Source: Lytechinus pictus
Taxonomy: Eukaryota; Echinodermata; Echinoidea; Temnopleuroida; Toxopneustidae
Direction: 5' to 3'
Length of the DNA stretch: 64,000 nt
Assembly: GCF_037042905.1 (NCBI RefSeq)
Contig: NC_087252.1
Location: 28,262,994-28,326,993 of the forward strand
Notes under the pieces: model-generated
Told to the model about the DNA's origin: nothing
Seen by the model: the letters and a program-made list of their open reading frames with translations, nothing else
The model's database searches: none
Shown here: in pieces, positions 57,859 to 64,000 of the stretch
Layout of the letters: each line of letters starts with the position of its first letter
Position numbering within the stretch: position 1 is the stretch's first letter
Program-made: the position numbers and the translations under genes

Positions 57859-57981
57859 CCACCACTAGGTGTACTTTGTGAAGGGTATAATAGGACGAAG
57901 AAGTTCCCGGATTTCCCTTCCGTGTTTGGGGTGAGCTTGGAATCCATGACACCAGGTTATAATTGGATACATTTTTCAAGG
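57859..57981 (+). CDS. Exon 4: start of LolA-like domain 2
   Basis: Acceptor CTTTTTAATAG, donor AGG|GTGAGT; phase 0 on both sides. It encodes 41 residues: PPLGVLCEGYNRTKKFPDFP then SVFGVSLESMTPGYNWIHFSR. The Pro-x-G-x-x-C opening after ...ERAFE fits a linker into a new domain. Confidence 0.87.
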
Positions 57982-57989
57982 GTGAGTAC

Positions 57990-58045
57990 AGGGGCCCGTA
58001 ATACAAAGCTTTTTACGATTGATTGCATTGACCACAATGTATAAG
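57990..58045. mobile_element. Half of a GGGCCCGTAA-type MITE
   Basis: GGGGCCCGTAATACAAAGC then TTTTACGATTGATTGCATTGA match the left half of the 56710 family; no right half follows. Confidence 0.6.
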
Positions 58046-58637
58046 GGTACAATTAGTCCAGGTTATAATTGAGCTAGGTGCTACTTGGAGAAGGAGAAAT
58101 TTTCATAAAGTGCTTCTAAACCAGTGTTTTACGCTGAATATGAATATATATATTCACTATCACGATCTGAAAACCCGATCCATTCGGATTATTAGATCTG
58201 CGGAGAGCGGGATACATGTAGGAATCAGGAGGAGTGTTAACAACGTTGTGAAGACGCCGGGGGTAACAGCCGGCATTTTGTTCAGGTCGGCATGAGCGGC
58301 TGAACATGTTCAAAATTTCATGCTGATCTTGCCGATCAGAAAACGCCCATTTTTAATCGAGGGAGAAGCGGGAAAAGCGTAAGCAACACGGCGCGCAGTC
58401 GTGGGACGAGCGTAATCAGGTCTTTACTGGCGTACTAACAGCGGCACCTGGACGTACTGAATTCCCCATATCTTTTAGAAAACTTAACTGCAAATTATTT
58501 TTCACTGACTCCCGGTAAAATGGCTCATTTCCCCCCGATCCTGCCCGATCTGAAAGTTTGTTAATTTAATTGTTTAATTGTGAAAATTGTTGCAATTTTC
58601 TTGATTTCTTTTTCAATTTTTATTTTCAATTAATGGG

Positions 58638-58735
58638 GAATATTACAGCTTTCCTTCTATTATGTTTGCCATAGTCCACAAACTGATTGGCAAGTCATCA
58701 CTGAATTCCATTATTGAATATCCTTTGAATATTGT
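58638..58735 (+). pseudogene. Decayed duplicate of exon 5 (copy A)
   Basis: Reads EYYSFPSIMFAIVHKLIGKS in the phase of exon 5, against EFYSFPANMFALVHEPIGNS in the functional exon. The acceptor AG is absent (AATGGG directly before GAA) and no donor is found at the equivalent point. Confidence 0.85.
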
Positions 58736-58810
58736 CTCCTTTTCCATGTTTCCTTTTTCAATTTCAATTTTTCAATTTTCATTTTCAAACATATGCAATC
58801 ATATTTTCTG

Positions 58811-58880
58811 GAGTACTACAGCTTTTCTGCTAATATGCTTGCAATAGTCCATGAACCTATTGGCATGTCCTCTTATATAT
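58811..58880 (+). pseudogene. Decayed duplicate of exon 5 (copy B)
   Basis: Reads EYYSFSANMLAIVHEPIGMS. The acceptor position has CTG instead of CAG. The pyrimidine-rich TTTCAATTTTTCAATTTTCA upstream is shared with exon 5, so intron and exon were duplicated together. Confidence 0.87.
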
Positions 58881-58948
58881 CCTTCGAAAATTATCTTCAT
58901 TTTGTTTTTACTTCAATTTCAATTTTTCAATTTTCATTTCATTTACAG

Positions 58949-59054
58949 GAGTTCTACAGCTTCCCTGCTAATATGTTTGCCTTGGTCCACGAACCTATTG
59001 GGAACTCGTCACAGAATGCCACGGCGATCCGAGAAGTCCATGATTTCAATGCAG
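58949..59054 (+). CDS. Exon 5: LolA-like domain 2
   Basis: Acceptor TTTCATTTACAG, donor GCAG|GTAATA; enters in phase 0, leaves in phase 1. It encodes 35 residues beginning EFYSFPANMFALVHEPIGNS with sequons NSS and NAT. Two decayed copies precede it in tandem. Confidence 0.9.
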
Positions 59055-59125
59055 GTAATATCAAAGACCAACATAGCAAATACATGAGGCGACGGGCGAT
59101 TAATAAAAAATAAGTCCTCAAACTG

Positions 59126-59246
59126 GGGCCCGTAACACAAAGCTTAGCAATGATCTTTAATAGAACATTATTCCATTGACTACAATGTACAATCAGTCGT
59201 AAAAATCAAGCGTACGATCGATTGCTAACCTTTGTGTTACGGGACC
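59126..59246. mobile_element. Harbinger-like MITE in intron 5, TSD CTG
   Basis: GGGCCCGTAACACAAAGC and the inverse GTTACGGGACC, with CTG on both sides (59123-59125 and 59247-59249). It makes up over half of the 212-bp intron and ends 20 bp before exon 6, so its right end lies in the pyrimidine-tract/branch region. Confidence 0.88.
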
Positions 59247-59266
59247 CTGGTTTCTCTTCTTAACAG

Positions 59267-59433
59267 GTCTCTCTTATAGGTTTGAGTACGGGACTGATAA
59301 GTGTACCGTTGGGCCTATACCAGTTGATACCTTCATGCATGATGCTGATTCACCGGACGGTAAACGCGTCGTCCTGAAATCACCCACGAGCTTCCTCCTG
59401 CCGAACCAGTCATCGTGGATTTACCAGGGAAAT
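59267..59433 (+). CDS. Exon 6: LolA-like domain 2
   Basis: Acceptor TCTTCTTAACAG, donor AAT|GTAAGG; phase 1 to 0. It encodes 56 residues (first codon split) with FEYGTDKCTVGPIPVDTFMH and VVLKSPTSFLLPNQSSWIYQ. The cysteine after D-K may pair with that of exon 4. Confidence 0.9.
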
Positions 59434-60036
59434 GTAAGGATACAAATAATTGAATGAATGAATGAAAAAATGTATTTTCCAATGCAATAATAATAACCCT
59501 TTAAGAAGTTTGAAGCTAATTAGTTGCAATTACATAGAAAAGCAAGGATAATGGGAACCAGAAAATAGCATGAATATTACTCAAGTCAAGCCCCTTTGAA
59601 TTTCCTGTTCATAAAGGGAATTAAAAAAATATTATGGTAGTATTTGGGATGCACATACTGAAAACTGAGAAGAATACTAATGCTTGGTTTCATGCAAAAT
59701 ACTGATTTCTCTATGGCATTATTTTGAAAGTACTAATATTCTCAACTAAATACTTATTGTATACTTGCCTGACCTCAAACTGCTGGGGTTTTTTTTCATC
59801 AAAAGTAATTTTGGGCACTTTACTAGAGGGCATTAGATGGCTGAATATATTTCCTGATTTTATATGCATGTTTTATTTGGGTATACTGCCCAAGGCCCCA
59901 AAGTAGAAACCAAACAGGCACTGTCTGGATAGGATGCCTTGTCTTGTCTTTCCGTTAATGCCCACAATCATTCTATTGATTATAATGGTGATCGAACATC
60001 AAGATTGACTTGACCTGAAGATTTTTGCCAGGACTA
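59434..60036. other. Intron 6, first part
   Basis: Non-coding, AT-rich. Confidence 0.5.
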
Positions 60037-60345
60037 CAGGTGCAATACACCGGGTGAACACCCTACTCTTTGACGAATAGTGTATTGGTTTTAACGTGCA
60101 TAGGTTGTGACTCTCCTATACACGGGACCAACATTTGCGTCCTTTCTGATGGACAGTTTTTTCCTACTGCATTCACACCTGCACCGAATACGGTGGTGAG
60201 GCACGCTGAAACAACGCTATGGCAACATATTTTTTGTTAGACATGTTTCGGCATGAGTGGGACTCAACCCCTAACTTTGAGATTCATGATATTATCCAAA
60301 ACAGGCGCTCTATTAAACTGATTGAGCTAATCCGCCTCCTATTGA
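60037..60345 (-). mobile_element. tRNA-headed SINE (family 2), minus strand, diverged copy
   Basis: Shares AGGTGCAATACACCG(G/A)GTGAACACC, AACGTGCATAGGTTGTGACT and CACGGGACCAACATTTG(C/T)G with 61294-61594 along its full length. The tRNA-like head lies at the right (GCGGATTAGCTCAATCAGTT on the minus strand). Confidence 0.82.
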
Positions 60346-60436
60346 TTATCAAGAATTCATACATGTCAGACCGCAAGCTAGGAATTCAGGTGTTTTCCTG
60401 TTAATGATCGACCAGTGAAATTGGAGAATTCATGAT

Positions 60437-60690
60437 TTATGTGGGCATCTTGGTCTAGTGGTTATGAATCTCATCTTTCGATCAGAGGGACGTAGGCTCA
60501 ATTCCTAGTCTTGGCATGTTTTCCTTCAGCAAGAAATTTACCCACGTTGTACTGCACTCAACCCAGGTGTGGTGAATGCGTACCAGGTAGGAAGAAATTC
60601 CTAGAATGCTTGAGCGCCCAGATAGGTAGCTCAGTTAAAGCAGGGATAATGATAATAGCCGTCCTGCTGGAGAATAGTTATCGGAACTGA
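60437..60690 (+). mobile_element. tRNA-derived SINE (family 1)
   Basis: Box A-like TGGTCTAGTGGTTATGAATC, box B-like GGCTCAATTCCTAG, then TTCAGCAAGAAATTTACCCAC, GTACTGCACTCAACCCAGG and GGGATAATGATAATAGCCG, parallel to 38453-38917. Confidence 0.82.
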
Positions 60691-61293
60691 AGTGGCTACC
60701 CTGGGTAAATATACTGTAATTATAATTGTGACCTACAGTGTACCACCACAAAACCACCAATAAGTCGCCAGGGAAGTTTCTCTGTAAATAGCCAAAATAG
60801 TAATTCAGTCTCCAAACCAAAAATTTTAAAAATAGCTTATCTGAAAGAACAATTTTCTTCTTTATACTGTGAAGATTTGAAGTCGTGAAATTGAATAAAA
60901 GGAAAGATACAAGAGTTTCTTGGACACCACTTTTTCGGACTGCTTGGCAGTTTCAGTGAGCATACACAGTGTGCACATCCCATGCCTGAGTGAACCCCAA
61001 ACTTTAAACCTTGTTTTCTCCTTATTTTTTAAGCTCTTGCTGAATTTCTTCTGCATTCAATCAAGTACTTGTAATGGTGATTGTTGGTCAATTTTAACAT
61101 ACTATACATCATTTTAAAGCTTAGGAAGTGAATTTTCAAGCTCAATTAAAATCTCAATATTCATTTTGGTCGACTTATTGTTGGTTTTGGGGTGGCAGGT
61201 CACAATTATTATGATGATCTTCTTCTTCAAGCTACTCTGACTGGCTCCTTCAATCCTGAAGATTCTTGCAGTATTGTAGTACCGGGGACAGGC
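60691..61293. other. Intron 6, middle part
   Basis: No supported gene or repeat. Confidence 0.5.
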
Positions 61294-61594
61294 AGGTGCA
61301 ATACACCGAGTGAACACCCTACTCTTTGACGAATAGTGTATTGGTTTTAACGTGCATAGGTTGTGACTCTCCTATACACGGGACCAACATTTGTGTCCTT
61401 TCAGATGGACGGAGTGTTTTCCAACTGCATTCACACCCGCACTGAACACAGCGGTGAGGCACGCTAACACACAACGCTAGCATTTGTTTTTTTGTTAGAC
61501 GTCTTCCGGCATGCTGCGGGACTCGAACCCACGTTGAGATCTACGATCTTATCCGGAACAGGCGCTCTAACCGACTGAGCTACGCTGCCTCCCT
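61294..61594 (-). mobile_element. tRNA-headed SINE (family 2), minus strand, well-preserved head
   Basis: On the minus strand GCAGCGTAGCTCAGTCGGTT gives box A, GAGCGCCTGTTCCGG an anticodon-arm-like segment and GTGGGTTCGAGTCCCGCAG box B. It still looks like a tRNA, but the body continues into SINE sequence shared with 60037-60345, so it is not a tRNA gene. Confidence 0.85.
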
Positions 61595-61657
61595 GATGAT
61601 GTCTGTACGTAACATACATGTATACACGTTATTCTTTTCATGACATTATTTCTGCAG

Positions 61658-61759
61658 ACAACGTTACGTGGTATTGACGTGGAGGGGTGGATCACAGCCA
61701 CCAATATTACTATCGGCCCTCTCGTCTGGAATGCTACCATGGAATACTTCTTTGCTAGG
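61658..61759 (+). CDS. Exon 7: LolA-like domain 2, repeat motif
   Basis: Acceptor ATTATTTCTGCAG, donor AGG|GTAAGT; phase 0 on both sides. It encodes 34 residues: TTLRGIDVEGWITATNITIG then PLVWNATMEYFFAR. TTLRGI-x4-W parallels MTTVRGI-x4-W of exon 2, the best internal evidence for a tandem domain. The open donor shows the gene continues past the window. Confidence 0.9.
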
Positions 61760-62522
61760 GTAAGTAGGATTACATAAGTAGCTGAAAGGACAATGTAGAG
61801 ATACCAGGAAGTACTGATTTTCAGTTTAGTGTTAAAGAAATGAGAAGAAGATGGATGGTTTCTTGCAAAATACTGATTTCTAAGGTTTCAATTTTATGCG
61901 ATATCATATGGTATTTCTTTATTATGCTGGTTTCCTCATTTCAAAATACTAAAATGTTCATGTTCAGGTAGGCTGCTCTGACATTGATATAAAGGGTTTA
62001 AAGGGGAAATCCAACAAAAAGGAATGTTGAAATTCATACATCAGCTACTGTATGCAGAAGATGATGTCATGATGCTGGTGCTTCCTTGTGGACCCAATGG
62101 AACAACCTCTTTCTCACCATTACACGTTGATGGTGAAATGTCACTTATGCACTATGTCAGATGACATCGTCATTTCGCGCATACTCAGACTAATTCATAA
62201 CGCGCTATGACCCTATGGGCTGAAAAAGATCAGCGAAACAAAAAAGGGCCATCACTGCGAGTGATGATTGATGGGGGAAACTACCCTTTATCACATGACC
62301 GACTTCTGGCCAATCACTATAGCAAGATTCTTAGAATGCGGAATATAAATTGAAATTACACTCAAATTATGATTGATCTTGAGATTGATGTCTTGATATG
62401 AGATGGTTTTGAGTTTGAATTGAATGGGTGATTTCAAGTCCGGTGTTGGTGTTGGTGTTGGAAGCACATTTTGGATTGCGTTTTCAAGCTTCAAACCCTA
62501 TTCTGAGATTACACAAATAATC
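61760..62522. other. Intron 7, first part
   Basis: Non-coding. AAAGGGGAAATCCAACAAAAAGG near 62000 resembles a TTAA-family MITE left end. Confidence 0.5.
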
Positions 62523-62684
62523 CAGGGCTCCATAACACAAACGTTTGCGATGGATTGCAATTATGAAAGAACCCCACTGATTGGTCCCTGCTCAGTAATT
62601 TAAACCAAATGCACGTGTAATATTGATATTGATTGGTCAGTTCATTTAGCGATTGATCGCTAATCTTTGTGTTATGGAGCCCTG
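62523..62684. mobile_element. Harbinger-like MITE, diverged
   Basis: CAGGGCTCCATAACACAAACG and the inverse CTTTGTGTTATGGAGCCCTG. It belongs to the family of 56710 and 59126. The CTG/CAG duplication is not clean here. Confidence 0.8.
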
Positions 62685-62874
62685 ATCACAATATTGACAG
62701 CTCAACACCTAGTGACTGACCTTTCCTTTCAGTACCATCTTCATTTTATGTTTGGTGTTATACTCGTGTAAAAATTGATCTAACACCAACACAGAGAGGT
62801 CAACACTGAACCTGAAAACACCCAATCTGTTAGAACTCTTTGTAAGACCACTCTAGAAATTAATTAAATGTAAT

Positions 62875-63480
62875 TGAATTGATTTGATTTGGATTGGATT
62901 ATTAGATTGGATTGGATTGTTAGATTGGATTGGATTGGATTGGATTTTTAGATTGGATTGAATAGGATTAAATTGAATTAGATTGCATTGAAGTGGATTG
63001 GAATTTGGATTGGATTGGATTGAATTGAATAGGATTAAATTGAATTAGATTGCATTGAAGTGGATTGGAATTTGGATTGGATTGGATTGAATTGAATTGA
63101 ATTGAATAGGATTAAATTGAATTAGATTGCATTGAAGTGGATTGGATTGGATTGAATTGAATAGGATTAAATTGAATTTGATTGCATTGAAGTGGATTGG
63201 AATTTGGATTGGATTGAATTGAATTGAATAGGATTAAATTGAATTAGATTGCATTGAAGTGGATTGGAATTTTGATAAGATTGGATTGAATTGAATAGGA
63301 TTAAATTGAATTAGATTGCATTGAAGTTGATTGGAATTTGGATTGGATTGGATTGAATTGAATAGGATTAAATTGAATAAGATTGCATTGAAGTGGATTG
63401 GAATTTGGATTGGATTGGATTAAATTGAATTTAATAAGATTGAATGGAATTAAATCTAATTGAATTGAATTGAATAGAAT
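62875..63480. repeat. ATTGG/ATTGA satellite with a higher-order unit of about 67 bp
   Basis: Pentameric ATTGG-type runs are organised into units marked by AATAGGATTAAATTGAATTA and TTGCATTGAAGTGGATTGG. Successive AATAGG starts (62961, 63028, 63115, 63160, 63227) show a variable unit from 45 to 87 bp. No coding content. Confidence 0.9.
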
Positions 63481-63703
63481 TAAAATGAATGTTTTGATAT
63501 TGAATGTTGTAGATTATCATCAAATTTCCGTTTCCTGTAATTGATTCTGATACACATGACTTTCATTCATATTGCAATAGAACATTGTGTTTATATGCTT
63601 GGAGTATCATTTTAAGCTTTGCTGTATTGATGAAATATCTTTATTTTATCAACAGAAGTCAAGATTTATATGTATACAATTAGCACAGTTGTGTAATGAT
63701 CCG

Positions 63704-63970
63704 TGCCCCATCTTACAAAAAGTTACGATTGATCCGATCAATCACAACTACAGAAAGCCAGCAAAGTCAACATATAAAATGCATGTTTGTAAAAAAAAAA
63801 TTCTAGATATGAATGTATATCCATTAATTCATTGATTTCTTGACAATTTGTGTGTTCTCCTTTCTTTACAAAGAACATTTTGCAAATTTTTTGTAGAAAA
63901 TATTATGACACTGATGGATTTCCATAGAGTTATTGATTGGATCAATCGTAACTCATTGTAAGACGGGGCC
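63704..63970. mobile_element. Harbinger-like MITE (12882 family)
   Basis: GCCCCATCTTACAAAAAGTTACG and the inverse AACTCATTGTAAGACGGGGCC; the interior matches 12882-13151 (ACTACAGAAAGCCAGCAAAG, GACACTGATGGATTTCCATA) throughout. Confidence 0.85.
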
Positions 63971-64000
63971 CTGGAAACAATATACCTTCATTATAAAATC

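Larger units (their letters stand above)
32004..61759 (+). other. Gene span: secreted or membrane protein with LolA-like domains (5' part)
   Basis: Seven coding exons with consistent phases (1, 1, 0, 0, 1, 0, 0) give 408 residues and continue beyond 64000, because exon 7 ends in a donor. A non-coding acceptor at 32003 implies at least one upstream 5' UTR exon. The product has a signal peptide and two diverged domain copies, each with a TT[VL]RGI...W motif (about residues 157-166 and 375-385), cysteines near 29, 114, 170, 249 and 330 and many N-glycosylation sequons. This pattern matches, as I recall it, invertebrate proteins with LolA-like domains, a fold related to bacterial lipoprotein carriers; lipid binding is inference. 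Orthologue name unknown. Confidence 0.8.

Noticed and set aside
61480-61594. tRNA gene on the minus strand
   Set aside because: Box A and B are good, but sequence continues into a SINE body that is duplicated at 60037-60345, so it is a SINE head.

Overview
The window is eukaryotic (metazoan) nuclear DNA. It is AT-rich, introns are long with GT/AG borders, and transposon debris is dense. The tRNA-headed SINEs, palindromic MITEs, frequent TACATGTA words and a Ngaro-type tyrosine-recombinase retrotransposon suggest a marine deuterostome, most likely an echinoderm such as a sea urchin. That assignment is inference.

The one convincing host gene runs left to right from about 32004 past the right edge. 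Seven coding exons (32037-32364, 37364-37663, 38319-38416, 57859-57981, 58949-59054, 59267-59433, 61658-61759) join with consistent phase into 408 residues. They begin with a signal peptide and make a cysteine- and sequon-rich extracellular protein. It resembles the invertebrate secreted or membrane proteins with repeated LolA-like (lipoprotein-carrier-like) domains; a TT-[VL]-RGI-...-W motif occurs in each of two copies. Intron 3 is about 19.4 kb and holds a 10.8-kb transposon with a Ngaro element nested inside. Upstream of exon 5 lie two decayed copies of that exon whose acceptor AGs are lost. A second, weaker plus-strand gene or pseudogene (pieces at 20377-20643, 21432-21584, 24733-24781) precedes it. 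Promoter-like CpG and NRF1 clusters lie at 2270-2535 and 3130-3424.

Layout. 1-1390: 150-bp satellite built on AACCATGGTT. 1416-14547: possible 13.1-kb element with CCCTGATAGCAG inverted ends and subterminal ACGTCAT arrays (71-bp units left, 88-bp units right). 14548-16333: spacer with a hAT-like MITE. 16342-18778: 2.4-kb inverted-repeat element with an 8-bp target duplication. 19530-24781: TTAA MITEs, the second gene or pseudogene and a GGCGGAGGCAT element. 25040-26445: a second AACCATGGTT array with a 360-bp period. 26446-32003: low-complexity DNA, spacer and nested MITEs. 32004-64000: the LolA-like gene with intronic SINEs, LINE fragments and MITEs. 43002-53819: 10.8-kb element with CACAGTGAGCCA ends and an ATA duplication. 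45522-51514: Ngaro element on the minus strand with split direct repeats A1 / B1-A2-B2. 62875-63480: ATTGG satellite.

No tRNA, rRNA, CRISPR array or prokaryotic operon structure is seen. The mobile elements form a readable nested history: MITE inside SINE, MITE inside MITE, Ngaro inside a DNA transposon inside an intron.
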